From Platynereis dumerilii (Eukaryota; Annelida; Polychaeta; Phyllodocida; Nereididae): a stretch of DNA of 64,000 bases. Both the position numbers and the translations under genes were made by a program. Below are positions 24,200 to 35,714 of the stretch, in pieces (positions within the stretch are counted from its first letter, which is position 1; each line of letters begins with the position of its first letter). The stretch is from the NCBI GenBank assembly GCA_026936325.1, contig JAPTHN010000021.1, positions 2,418,001 through 2,482,000 of the forward strand, given 5' to 3'. Under the pieces are notes generated by a model. That model searched no databases. It was not told where the DNA came from and saw nothing but the letters and a program-made list of their open reading frames with translations.

Positions 24200-24420
24200 C
24201 AGTATCCCCAGTGAATGAGTACACCCCTGCGACTCCTGGATTAATTTGCTCAGAGCTCCACACTCAAGTGAAATAATCCACCAAGTTCATGATATGATAT
24301 AGCCTAGACCTAGCAGAACGTCCATGTAAACTTTGAAAGATATGCAATCAATTATTTGTAACTGACAAATATTAAAAGGTAAAAGTGCCGCCAAATAAGT
24401 GAGTACACCCAATGCAAAAG
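24200..24420. mobile_element. Possible Tc1-like end fragment
   Basis: TACAGTATCCCCAGTGAATG followed by AGTACACCCC resembles a Tc1/mariner left terminus after TA. A second GTGAGTACACCCAATGC lies near 24403. No matching right end was found. Confidence 0.35.
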
Positions 24421-24524
24421 AGACATTAGCATGACCTGAGAAATGAGTAATTATTGCTTATAAGTGGCAGCGAAAATTTTTATTTTGGAAAATGGCATTG
24501 TCAGTGTAAATTACATCACATCCA

Positions 24525-24719
24525 CTAAGTTTGTAGCAAAGGACAGCCAATTTCTACTGCCACATTACGAGTGGCAGAGGGTGCATCATATTGTGATGCA
24601 AAGGAATCTCTCTCTCCATTGAAATAGCATTGCTGATTTGGGACGACTACCTCTGGATATGTTTGCCGCTCCACGGCATCTACAGTGGCCATTGGAATTT
24701 CCTGCTCTTTTTGTGACAT
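24525..24719 (-). CDS. Short Met-initiated frame, possible captured first exon
   Basis: 64 codons beginning MSQKEQEIPMATVDAVERQT, with Tyr/Gln/Pro-rich stretches (FASQYDAPSATRN). The composition looks like a real protein N-terminus and loosely recalls the cytosolic tail of dispanin exon 1 (4263-4493), but no hydrophobic segment or convincing donor follows. It lies inside the 9.8-kb composite element, so it may be captured host sequence or chance. Confidence 0.25.
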   Translation of the reverse strand: MSQKEQEIPMATVDAVERQTYPEVVVPNQQCYFNGERDSFASQYDAPSATRNVAVEIGCPLLQT

Positions 24720-25478
24720 AAAGTTGATGTGATCAGAGACGTATCTAGAAATGGCCAGAGGGGGAGGGGTTCATTACATGGGGTGAATACAGGGCGTTCC
24801 ACAGCTTTTCCTATATCTTCCATGTTAATTTTTGGCCTGGGGTAGGGGGGCCATGCCGAATGGCCCCCCTTAAATACACCACTGTATCACTTCGTATTTG
24901 AAACATGTACTACTATATCACCAGATACCTTAGGATAAGCACTGTGACACATTAATCCCCGTACCTTAATGTCAGCACAAATACCACCAAATGAACAAAT
25001 TTATTAATGCCAATGATTATTAAACATTAATAATCATCATATTCAATTAGAGGTAGTAATTCCGCCGATTCTATGTAACATTAAACATGCATTTACAGAT
25101 CATAAACTGATAGATTTAAAGTACAGTATACACTTCCAATCAACAGAATTACATGTTTTCCATAATTAAGTGAGTTTAGTTGATTGTGAAGCCTTAAACT
25201 GCTTGAGGAGAGCCCTGCATTTCTTGATTAGTACACAATAACAATATTTTTTCACGGGTTGAAAACTGTTTGTGTACATTTTTGAAAGAATCATATATAC
25301 AGCTTTGAATGACAGTAAACTCGGTTGTATGGATAGGCTTAATATGACTCTTATCTTTCTGTTGGACAGCGTTTTATTCAGGCGAAATACAAGCTTTATA
25401 ACTAACTGTGAATTTACAGCTGCATGTTATTTCACAAGTGATAAGTATTGCAAAATACAGCATGTTTATTTGGAATTA

Positions 25479-25672
25479 CAGGTGATTTCATTAGCACACG
25501 ATTCTGGTCATTCTCACTTGGCTGCCAGGAATCAGTGCTAAACAAGCACTTGCTACATTTGATATATCAGCTGTGTGACGTTCTGTCAGGTCTAAACCAA
25601 TCAGATCAACCAAAAATGCCATGTATTTTGTGGGTCAGGAACCTTAGAATCGAGTACTAATGAAATCACCTG
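25479..25672. mobile_element. Tc1/mariner-type MITE nested in the 9.8-kb element
   Basis: The ends CAGGTGATTTCATTAG and its complement are flanked by TA on both sides (25477-25478, 25673-25674). It is 194 bp and nonautonomous. Confidence 0.7.
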
Positions 25673-25699
25673 TACGTGGTATTATCATATTTTATCATA

Positions 25700-28412
25700 C
25701 TTTTCAAGACGCCTGCTGTAGTATTGCAGTACAGTTAAATTTCTTCCTGCACCTGCAGAATCCTGCACAAAATTCTGCAGTTCTGCGGGAAGCTGCAGAA
25801 TTCTGCAGTTCTGCAATTTTGGTCTTCTGTCACTGCAGCATTTCTGAAATGTCTCTGCAGCAAAATCTGTAATTCTGTAGGAGTTATGCACCTTGGGAGG
25901 TTTTATGCAATTCTGCAGCTAGCTGCAGAATTCTGCAGGAAGCTGCAGAATTCTGCAGGAAGCTGCATAATTTCAAAAATTCTGCAGCTGCCTGCAGAAT
26001 TCTGCAGTTTCTTAAAAAATTCTGCAGGAAGCTGCAGAATTCTGCAGCTCCCTGCAGGATTTCTGAACCTCTGTTACTTGCTCCAGCTTATTGCAATGCA
26101 TCTGCAAAGTTCAGACCTCTTTGACAAGGTCTTGCCGCTACCAGGGAAACGTTGGTCTGGGGGCGTAGCGGTTTGGGGGTCGGGTGGGGGGGTCGGGGCC
26201 TTTGGTGCTCGTCCAGCCCAGCATCGTTTCTGAAAAATTCTGCAGCAGAATATTTAATTCTGTAGGAGTTCTGCAGCTTGGGAGGTTTTATGCACTTATG
26301 CAGCCAGCTGCAGAATTCTGCAGGAAGCTGCAGAACTCTGTAGGAAGCTGCAGAATTTCAAAAATTCTGCAGCCACCCGCATAATTTCACCAATTCTGTA
26401 ACTGCCTGCAGAATTCTGCAGCTCCTTGCAGGATTTTTGAAGCTCTGTTACTTGCTCCAGCTTATTGCAATGCATCTGCAAAGTTCAGACCTCTTTGACA
26501 AGGTCTTGCCGCTACCAGGGAAACGTTGGTCTGGGGGCGTAGCGGTTTGGGGGTCGGGTGGGGGGGTCGGGGCCTCTGGTGCTCATCCAGCCCAGCATCG
26601 TTTCTGAAAAATTCTGCAGCAGAACATTTAATTCTGTAGGAGTTCTGCAGCTTGGGAGGTTTTATGCACTTATGCAGCCAGCTGCAGAATTCTGCAGGAA
26701 GCTGCAGAATTCTGTAGGAAGCTGCAGAATTTCAAAAATTCTGCAGCCACCCGCATAATTTCACCAATTCTGCAGCTGCCTGCAGAATTCTGCAGTTTCT
26801 TAAAAAATTCTGCAGGAAGCTGCAGAATTCTGAACCTCTGTTACTTGCTCCAGCTTATTGCAATGCATCTGCAAAGTTCAGACCTCTTTGACAAGGTCTT
26901 GCCGCTACCAGGGAAACGTTGGTTTTGGGGCGTAGCGGTTTGGGGGTCGGGTGGGGGGTCGGGGCCTTTGGTGCTCGTCCAGCCCAGCATCGTTTCTGAA
27001 AAATTCTGCAGCAGAACATTTAATTCTGTAGGAGTTATGCAGCTTGGGAGGTTTTATGCACTTATGCAGCTAGCTGCAGAATTCTGCAGTTTCTTAAAAA
27101 ATTCTGCAGGAAGCTGCAGAATTCTGCAGTTCTGCAGCTCCCTGCAGGATTTCTGAACCTCTGTTACTTGCTCCAGCTTATTTCAATGCATCTGCAAAGT
27201 TCAGACCTCTTTGACAAGGGTCTTAACACTACCCAGGAAATGTTGGTTTGGGGGGTCGGGGTTCGGGGGTCGGGTCAGGTGGTCGGGGGTTTTGGTGCTC
27301 ATCCATCCCTGTAGCGTTTCTGAAAAGTTTCTGCAGCAAAATCTGTAATTCAGTAGGAGTTATGCAGCTTGGGAGGTTTTATGCACTTATGCAGCTAGCT
27401 GCAGAATTCTGCAGGAAGCTGCAAAATTCTGTAGGAAGCTGCAGAATTTCAAAAATTCCGCAGCCACCCGCATAATTTCACCAATTCTGCAGCTGCCTGC
27501 AGAATTTCACCTATCCTGCAGCTGCCTGCAGAATTCTGCAGTTTCTTAAAAAATTCTGCAGGAAGCTGCAGAATTCTGCAGTTCTGCAGCTCCCTGCAGG
27601 ATTTCTGAACCTCTGTTACTTGCTCCAGCTTATTGCAATGCATCTGCAAAGTTCAGACCTCTTTGACAAGGGTCTTAACACTACCCAGGAAATGTTGGTT
27701 TGGGGGATCGGGGTTCGGGGGTCGGGTCAGGTGGTCGGGGGTTTTGGTGCTCATCCATCCCTGTAGCGTTTCTGAAAAGTTTCTGCAGCAAAATCTGTAA
27801 TTCTGTAGGAGTTATGCAGCTTGGGAGGTTTTATACACTTATGCAGCTACCTGCAGAATTCTGCAGGAAACTGCAGAATTTCAAAAATCTGCAGAATTTC
27901 ACCTATCCTGCAGCTGCCTGCAGAATTCTGCAGTTTCTTAAAAAATTCTGCAGGAAGCTGCAGAATTCTGCAGTTCTGCAGCTCCCTGCAGAACTTTTGA
28001 CTGTTACTTCATGCAGCTTATTGCATTGCATCTGCAAAATTCAGACCTCTTTGACAAGGTCTTGCCGCTACCCAGGAAACGTTGGTCTGGGGGCGTAGCG
28101 GTTTGGGGGTCGGGTGGGGGGGTCAGGGCCTTTGGTGCTCGTCTGGCCCAGCATCGTTTCTGAAAAAATTCTGCAGCAGAATATTTAATTCTGTAGGAAT
28201 TATGCAGCTTGGGAGGTTTTATGCACTTATGCAGCTAGCTGCAGAATTCTGCAGGAAGCTGCAGAATTCTGCAGGAAACTGCAGAATTTCTCCAATTCTG
28301 CAGCCACCTGCAGAATTTCTCCAATTCTGCAGCTGCCTGCAGAATTCTGGAGTTTCTTATAAAATTCTGCAGGAAGCTGCAGAATTCTGGCAGCACCCTG
28401 CAGGATTTTTTA
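25700..28412 (+). repeat. CTGCAG-rich higher-order repeat array, forward arm
   Basis: The short motif GCAGAATTCTGCAGGAAGCT is iterated in clusters. The clusters are separated by a longer spacer containing ATCTGCAAAGTTCAGACCTC, a GTCTTGCCGCTACC motif and a GGGGTCGGG-rich patch. The spacer recurs near 26100, 26472, 26866, 27190, 27646 and 28028, giving higher-order units of roughly 320-450 bp. Leu/Gln-rich ORFs here are by-products of the repeat. Confidence 0.85.
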
Positions 28413-29622
28413 GCTCGTCCGTTTTCTTTGAAAAAGAAGAGCTATTGTCGTCACTCGATCGTCGGCGTGGGTGTCGTCGTCGGCGTTGTCCCGGTTAAGG
28501 TTTGTGTGTGTGTCCATTTGTGACCTTAGTTTTCCACTTAGAGTTATGAAATTTGTAACAGGTATGGGGCAATGGGTATAGATCGGGAAAATGTTGAGAA
28601 ATCCGAGATGGCTGCCATTCTGTGGCGGCCATATTGGCAGCCATCTTTCTTCATTCTTGAACTGCCCATTGTGACCTTAATATTTCACTTAGAGTTATGA
28701 AATTTGGTACAGGTCTGGACCTCTGGGTATGGATCGGGAACATGTTGAGAAATCCAAGATGGCGGCCATTTTGTGGTGGCCATTTTGGCAGACATCTTTC
28801 TTCATTCTTGAACTGTCCATTGTCACCTTAATATTTCACTTATAGTTATGAAATTTGGTACAGGTATTGACCTGTGGGTATGGATCAGGAACATGACAGG
28901 AGAAATCCAAGGTGGCGGCCATTTTGGCAGCCATCTTTCTTCATTTCTTTAACTGCCCTTTGTGACCTCAATATTTTGCTTAGAGAATTGAAATTTGGTA
29001 CAGGTATTGGTCTGTGGGTATCGATCGGGCACATGTTGAGAAATCCAAGATGGCGGCCATTTTGTCATGGCCATTTGGGCAACCATCTTTCTCATTCTAG
29101 ACCTGCCCATTGTGATCTCAATATTTCGTGAAGAGTTATGAAATTTGGTACAGGTATTGGCCTGTGGGTATTGATCAGGAACATATTGAGAAATCCAAGA
29201 TGGCAGCCATTTTGGCAGCCATCTTCCATAATTTCTTGAGCCGCCCATTGTACTCTCAATATTCCTCTCAGAGTAATGAAATTTGGTACAGGTATTGGCC
29301 TGTGGGCATGAATCGGGAACATGTTGTGAAATCCAAGATGGCCACCAAAATGGTCACTTCAAAATGTCTGACATCCTTGAACTGCCCATTTTGACCTTAC
29401 TTTTTCGCTTAGAGTTATGAAATTACGTACAGGTATTAGCCGTGGGCAAGGATCAGTAAATTGTAGATAAATCTAAGATTTTGGTCATTTTGGCAGCCAT
29501 CTTTCTTCATTCTTGAACCGCCCATTGTAACCTCAAAATACCGCTTAGGGTTATGAAATTAGGTATTGGCCTGTGGGCGATAATCTGGCACACATTGATA
29601 GATTTCATATTAACAGACGAGC
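28413..29622. repeat. Element with ~145-bp tandem repeats between the two CTGCAG arms
   Basis: The ends are GCTCGTCCGTT (near 28414) and its near-complement AACAGACGAGC (near 29611). A GTCGTCGTCGGCGTTG patch follows the left end. Then come eight units of 137-151 bp with the cores AGTTATGAAATTTGGTACAG and AATCCAAGATGGCGGCCATT (starts near 28547, 28695, 28846, 28988, 29137, 29277, 29418, 29555). The last units are the most decayed. Confidence 0.8.
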
Positions 29623-29639
29623 GTTGAAACTGCTTGCGG

Positions 29640-31735
29640 TTCTGGTTTTTTTAGCTCTGTTACTTCATTCAGCTTATTGCAATGCATCTGCAAAGTTCAG
29701 ACCTCTTTGACAAGGTCTTGCCGCTACCCAGGAAGCGTTGGTTTGGGGGCGTAGCAGTTTGGGTGTCGGATGGGGGGGTCAGGGCAGGAAGCTGCAGAAT
29801 TTGTGAAATTCTACAGCTTCTTACAGAAATGCTGCAGTGACAGAGGAGCACAAAACCCCCAACCCCCCTACCGACCCCCAAACCGCTACACCCCCAAACC
29901 AACGTTTCCTGGGTAATGGCAAGACCCTTTTCAAAAAAATTTTTTGAAATTCTGCAGCTTCCTGTAGCTTCTTGCAGAATTCCAGTACACTTAAATTTCT
30001 TCCTACACCTGCAGGTGTTTTGATGCTCGTCTGCAATGAATTCTGCAGCTTGTAAAATGACATTTTTGCGAGCTGACCGTTCACCGAAAAATGTGTCGTA
30101 CGGCAAAAAGAAACGACGATGGACAAAGACTGACTACTGCATTCTATAGACCTGGTTGTAGGGTACCTGAAACTTTTTTCTGAATGAAATTTGGTTAAGA
30201 ATTGACCGAAAAGAGAGGCAAAACGTCCATGGAAGTTTATTTTGATAGAGCACTGTCAGCAGTTTATAAAATGACATTTTTGCAAGCTGACCCATCGCCG
30301 AAAAATGTGTCGGCATTGCAATAAGCTGGAGCAAGTAACAGAGGTTCAGAAATCCTGCAGGGAGCTGCAGAACTGCAGAATTCTGCAGCTTCCTGCAGAA
30401 TTTTTTAAGAAACTGCAGAATTCTGCAGGAAACTGCAGAATTCTGCAGGCAGCTGCAGAATTGGTGAAATTCTGCAGGTGGCTGCAGAATTTTTGAAATT
30501 CTGCAGCTTCCTGCAGAATTCTGCAGCTAGCTGCATAAGTGCATAAAACCTCCCAAGCTGCATAACTCCTACAGAATTACAGATTTTGCTGCAGAAACTT
30601 TTCAGAAACGCTGCAGGGATGGATGAGCACCAAAACCCCCGACCACCTGACCCGACCCCCGAACCCCGACCCCCCAAACCAACATTTCCTGGGTAGTGTT
30701 AAGACCCTTGTCAATGAGGTCTGAACTTTGCAGATGCATTGCAATGGGCTGAATGAAGTAACAGAGGTTCAGAAATCCTGCAGGGAGCTGCAGAACTGCA
30801 GAATTCTGCAGCTTCCTGCAGAATTTTTTAAGAAACTGCAGAATTCTGCAGGCAGCTGCAGGAGTGCAAAAAACCCCGAAGCTGCATATCTTCTTCAGAA
30901 TTACATATTCTGCTGCATAATTTTTTCAGAAACGCTGCTGAAAGGGATGGGCGCCAAATCTCCCAACTCAACGTCTCCTGGGTAGCGGCAAGACCTTGTC
31001 AAAGAGGTCTGAACTTTGCAGATGCATTTCAGTAAGCTGAATGAAGTAACAGAGCTTCAAAAATCCTGCAGGGAGCTGCAGAACTGCAGAATTCTGCAGC
31101 TTCCTGCAGAAATTTTTGAGAAACTGCAGAATTCTGCAGGTGGCTGCAGAATTTGTGAAATTCTGCAGCTTCCTGCAGAATTCTGCAGCTTCCTGCAGAA
31201 TTCTGCAGCTGGCTGCATAAATGCATAAAACCTCCCAAGCTGCATAACTCCTACAGAATTACATATTCTGCTGCAGAATTTTTTCAGAAACGCTGCTGAA
31301 CCTGACGAGCACCAAATCCCCCAACCCCCCCCCCACCGACCCCTAAACCGCTACGCCCCCAAACCAACGTTTCCTGGGTAGCGGCAAGACCTTGTGAAAG
31401 AGGTCTGAACTTTGCAGATGCATTGCAATAAGCTCAATCAAGTAACAAAGTTTCAAAAATCCTGCTGGGAGCTGCAGAACTGCAGAATTCTGCAGCTTCT
31501 TACAGAACTGCAGAATTTGCTGCAGAACTGCAGAATTCTGCAGCTTCCTACAGAACTGCAGAATTTGCTGCAGAACTGCAGAATTCTGCAGCTTCTTACA
31601 GAACTGCAGAATTTGCTGCAGAACTGCAGAATTCTGCAGCTTCCTACAGAACTGCAGAATTTGCTGCAGAACTGCAGAATTCTGCAGCTACCTGCAGAAT
31701 TGCTGCAGAACTGCAGAACCGCAGAAAGAAATTAT
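29640..31735 (-). repeat. CTGCAG-rich higher-order repeat array, reverse arm
   Basis: Apart from one partial forward unit at 29640-29780, the same spacers and CTGCAG clusters run in the opposite direction (spacers near 29860-29940, 30620-30740, 30950-31030, 31300-31430). The last ~250 bp (31480-31735) collapse to a short AGAATTTGCTGCAGAACTGC tandem. Together with 25700-28412 this makes a large imperfect inverted array around the element at 28413-29622. Confidence 0.8.
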
Positions 31736-31833
31736 ACTCTCCTCTAGTATTGTCATTAGTTATCAAACAAATGTGAAAGATCATTAAAATATCACAACTG
31801 AATTAATCACCATAAATCATGTTGTGATATGTT

Positions 31834-32238
31834 TTGTTGAGAAAATCATCCCTAGCAAGGCACAGAAGAGAGAAGCATGACCCACAAGAACATATGTGCG
31901 AAGCGTGTGGCTCTGAGTTCTCAAGCCAGCGCCTTCTGACATTTCATTCAAGAAGGCCCATAGAAAGATGTAGTTGGAGTTTCAAGCCTAACCGATTTTC
32001 ATTTTCTTGCCCAATTTGAAACTGAGTGAAACAACCACACTAATGACAACAATACCAGCCGACACACTATACAGGAAAAAACTGACAAATTCTGTTTTTT
32101 GCAAATATTTGTTATACTTGCTGTCTTCATGAAAAATTTTAATCCACAAACTCTGCACTGATGTTCACCTGCATTTCCATGGGCTTCTCCTCTTTTATGT
32201 CCATCCATCCTGCCCATGATTGAAAATGTTGGCAGCAT
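31834..32238. pseudogene. C2H2 zinc-finger fragments on opposite strands
   Basis: On the plus strand (31834-32019) a finger-like piece reads HRREKHDPQEHMCEACGSEF and continues to a His. On the minus strand (31999-32238) another reads HKRGEAHGNAGEHQCRVCGL followed by KFF. Both keep the C-x2-C-G-x-x-F start of a C2H2 finger after the end of a previous one, but neither completes a tandem set. They sit between the CTGCAG array and the right inverted end of the 9.8-kb element, so they are probably captured, rearranged host or transposon sequence. Confidence 0.4.
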
Positions 32239-33524
32239 CTAGATATTCTGCCCCATACATCATATTACAGCCGAGTCATGTAACCACTAGCTCACCATTG
32301 ACAGATTTTAATTGGGTGACACATTGGTCTGACACCTTCTGTTCATTTCTTGTTGATTTTTTACCTTTTTATCCAAATACCAACAACTTGCACTGCCTTC
32401 TCGACATGTTTCCATTACAGTTTCCTCTTCCATTCAGCTCTCTTTCCCATTGTGGTTGCCATCCCATAATAGTCCTACATTTGTTTACTATCCTACTGCA
32501 GCCAAATTCCAGGCAAATGCACATGGCTATATTGCCAACTCAAGTCGAAGCACATAGCCTTACTGCCCTAGCAACAATTGAAGGTATCAATAATTAGACT
32601 ACAGACAAGCTGCTTTTCATTTTCAATTGTGTATACATATCAAAGCTATATCAATTGCTCTTTACCTTTTAAACGCAATCCACATTCACAATTCCCTCTC
32701 AAATCTCAACCAATTTTGGCAGGCATAATCAGCTGATTACTTCAGTCATTAGTACAATATGTAAAATTATATGTACATGCATTGCATAGACTAGGTTTAC
32801 CTTGTAGGCTTCATACAAACTTTTATGATTGCAGGCCCTTTCCGCTATTCAAAGCCACAGCCTTCACAGAACCTTCCTTAACCCTCTCCTTCTTCTCATA
32901 AAATCATTTCAAAATCGCAAGTTTCCTTCCTCTTTAATTATCCTTTTCTGCGCTTTCAATGGGCTTTACTAGTTTGTACATATTACTGAATGCAAAGAAA
33001 GAGGTCAGTTATATTGACACGCCAAACCAAAAAATTATAAGTATGAGACCCATAAATATTTACAACACCTGCGTTCAAAAAAGCCAAACCCGTAAGTTCT
33101 AAGCCAAACCTAAACTAAAACACTATGTTTCAGTAGATTTTTTTCATTGCCAGCTTAAGGATACATTCCAAATATATCCATACAAGCATAGTGAAGCACA
33201 TTGGAGAATATTTCAGCCTCAAACATAGTATAAGTACCCAATTTTATCAAAAAATGCACAAAATAGTCCAGTTGTTCCAAAGTCCCTCTTATTAGAATCA
33301 CATAATCTTTGACAACAAAAAATATTTTAATATATAGAAATATGCACTGTATAGGTGAGAATATAATCTAGCATACTGGCTATATTAACATTTGATTGAA
33401 TTTGCATGAAAGATGTAGTTTCACTAAAGGCACAAAAACATCTGTTAAACTGTCTAAAGCGTTGACTGAAGCCAAACCCAAGCCTTAACTGGGTCGCTTC
33501 GCATAGAGCAAACGGTACACAGTG

Positions 33525-33715
33525 TTTAGCCTGAGGTGTGATGAACACACATCCCAATCCCATGGTGAATTACTGGCTTATATATCATGAGACAAACACT
33601 CTACAGATAAACACGGGATTATAAGTGGACAACAAAGGATATGTATAGGATTTATCACAATGAAATACTGGTATGTGACTGGCTGCCAGAGGTGTCAAAT
33701 ATGGTATAAACAGAA
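33525..33715. repeat. Right half of the split 'TTATTCACCATGGGA' repeat
   Basis: Begins with the duplicated TTTA, then GCCTGAGGTGTGATGAACAC, and continues as in the copies at 14864 and 48984, to about GGTATAAA. It ends about 100 bp before the acceptor of the LamG-like exon. Confidence 0.7.
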
Positions 33716-33813
33716 TACTTCTTTCAATATTCAGCTTTTTCTCAAGCATTCTATGTCGATTCATCTTCAAGACTTGAGACTAGTAATCATGTATAACTTA
33801 TTATCTTTGACAG

Positions 33814-34614
33814 GACTCCGGGACATTAATTGTGAAGTCACAGCAGTGGCTGCTGATATTTGTGTCTTAAAAGGTCGGTCTACTGATCCTTATTATATTG
33901 ATCCGAGGAATGTATCGAGGGCTGTCTCGCCAATCTGCGCTGGACGGGAAGGTATTGATATTTGTGACAGTGGTGATGATTATCCCGCAGTATTCAAAAT
34001 TGATGACGCTGCCCTCTTTGACGGCCCAGTAAATCCACAATCTTTTGAGCGCCCTCTTCTGAAATCCAACATGTACTTTAGCATTCAATTCTTCATGAAA
34101 TTGGCACCGGTAAAGGAAAGTTCCCAACTGTTTTTATATAGAGCGATAGAAATGCGCCAAGCAATGAATGATTCCATTTCAATTGAATATGCTTTGACCG
34201 ACACAAGTGATAATCTACACTTCAAAAAGTTATGGTTTGAAACTCCAAAAAACGACACAGAATTATGTCATTTGGCAAATGGGGTTCAATCCGACTGGAC
34301 TCAACTGATTGGAATCAAGGTCAAAGTTTCAGAAAGGAAGAAGCGAGCAACTCCATCTGGAGACCAGACAAAGAACTACCCTTGGATGAAGGTGGGCATT
34401 GAATATGATAAGCACCCAAAGAGTGGCCACGTCAATTTCTACATCAATGGAAAGGTTGTCCATAGCATAACAACTAACAAAGATCAGTTTGTTTTCTTGG
34501 ATCGTATGAGCTTTGCCGAACTATGTATAGCAAATGCACAATTCAGCTGCATTGAGTACAGCAACGACCGTCAAGATGCAAGTTACATTGCCGATCCTTC
34601 TCTCAAGGAGTGCA
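33814..34614 (+). CDS. LamG/TSPN-like extracellular domain exon
   Basis: An 801-nt exon between TTATCTTTGACAG and GTAAGT, phase 1 on both sides (267 codons), so it can be shuffled without changing frame. The protein begins LRDINCEVTAVAADICVLKG. The middle has alternating hydrophobic strands (SNMYFSIQFFMKLAPV, SISIEYALTD) and near the end VGIEYDKHPKSGHVNFYING, a pattern of concanavalin-like LamG or thrombospondin-N domains. Eight cysteines and three N-glycosylation sites (NVS, NDS, NDT) fit an extracellular protein. A dibasic RKKR lies in a loop (SERKKRATPSGD) and could be a furin site. The fold call is by eye; confidence in coding is higher than in the fold. Confidence 0.75.
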
Positions 34615-34644
34615 GTAAGTTTGGAACTTATTTTTAGTAATTTA

Positions 34645-34963
34645 CAGGGGCAGACTGGAATCATTTCGGGTCCGTGACAAAATAAGATAATGGGTCCCCA
34701 CATTTTGAGGATTACCCCCATTTATGCCAGGGTGGAAGGGCCCATTCCTATAAATCTAGGGCCCCCTTAATTGGGACCCTAACCTGAAATATAAAATTTG
34801 ATTTTATCACATGTGACACACAGTCACAAGTATGGAGAAAAAGAGAGAGACATTTTGGCTTTCTTCTTGATTAAAAAAAAAAAATTGAAACCTTGCATTG
34901 CAGCGCTCGAGTGGTTGGGCCCGCGGTAGGTACCATTTTGCTAAACAGGCCAGTCCATCCCTG
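34645..34963. mobile_element. hAT-type MITE (CAGGGGCGGACTGG family), copy 2
   Basis: The ends CAGGGGCAGACTGG and the complement of CCAGTCCATCCCTG, with the same GGGCCC-rich body as the copy at 7327. The flanking 8-mers no longer match, suggesting an older insertion. It starts 31 bp after the donor of the LamG-like exon. Confidence 0.75.
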
Positions 34964-35714
34964 AGTGCATGCCTATATATTACTCTGCACACAAGAGTTC
35001 ATATTTTACATCATGCATAAGAGACAGCAGCAGTGAGCTGACACCGTCAGTGAACTCTGCCTGATTTCAGATGCAGTAACGACCGCTTTTTTTAAGGGAA
35101 GTGGAGTAATGAATTGGTCTGTTGAATTAGGTCTAGAATTGAATATTAAATAACTTTTAATCGGCCACTTAATTATTGGAATGCTGCTATTGCTGCAAAG
35201 TGGTACTTGTTGTGGACCTTTTTTTTTGGCTGAGTCACAATTTTTCCTGCCCCGGGAATTGTGAGAAGTCCCTGTTTGGCAGCCAGCCAGAAAGCCATGC
35301 ACGAGCATCCTCACTTCTTAGTATAAGCTTATTAAGCTTGCCCTGACCAGTGACCACAACATACATTATTTGTGAAGTTGTAACAAAAAGATTAACTCTT
35401 CTTTGGTGTGACAGACATAATTAACTGTTTCAGATCTCTCAAAGCAATTGAATGAATGCTTTAGTGTTTCATTGTTGTCCGTTTGTTGTTTCAATTAGTT
35501 TCGTTGGAGAACGCCCTAAACTATCATTTAAATCATGCTGGCAATAGCTGTTAAAGGATTTGAAAACTTCATAATTTATGGTGCTCATTGGCAGTGCATG
35601 TGCACTCATTGATAGTTTAAAATTGTTGATTGCGCTTTGTTTATATGTTGCTGGCAGCTCAGCTGTGCGTATAAGCACAAGTGATGAGGTCCCTCTACCT
35701 AGACATGACCTGAC

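Larger units (their letters stand above)
23681..33524. mobile_element. 9.8-kb composite DNA transposon with long inverted ends and 4-bp target duplication
   Basis: Starts CACTGTGTACCGTTTGCTCT and ends in the complement. The first ~490 bp (23681-24170) match the complement of the last ~520 bp (33002-33524) with modest divergence. TTTA flanks both sides (23677-23680, 33525-33528), and the interrupted target is the repeat known intact at 14864. The CACTR terminus with a 4-bp duplication fits the Chapaev branch of the CMC superfamily. A 391-bp relative at 63129 shows the same rule. No transposase was recognised; the interior is satellite-like arrays, nested MITEs and zinc-finger scraps. Confidence 0.75.
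19160..33813 (+). other. Long intron 1 of the LamG-like gene, filled with repeats
   Basis: Inferred GT-AG phase-1 intron of 14.65 kb. 19.5-20.0 kb is G/C-run-rich with no gene. 20.2-23.1 kb holds a small MITE, a LINE tail and a ~450-bp direct duplication. 23.68-33.52 kb is a large composite transposon. No internal exon was convincing. Confidence 0.45.

Noticed and set aside
25886-31747. Many Leu/Gln/Cys-rich open frames
   Set aside because: They are translations of the CTGCAG-based repeat in all frames and on both strands, with no splice context or homology.
23681-33524. Terminal CACTGTG/CACAGTG resembling the RAG signal heptamer or a Transib/ProtoRAG end
   Set aside because: The target duplication is 4 bp in both copies, not 5; no nonamer at 12 or 23 bp spacing is evident; and no RAG-like or Transib-like protein is present. 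A CMC/Chapaev-type end explains it better.
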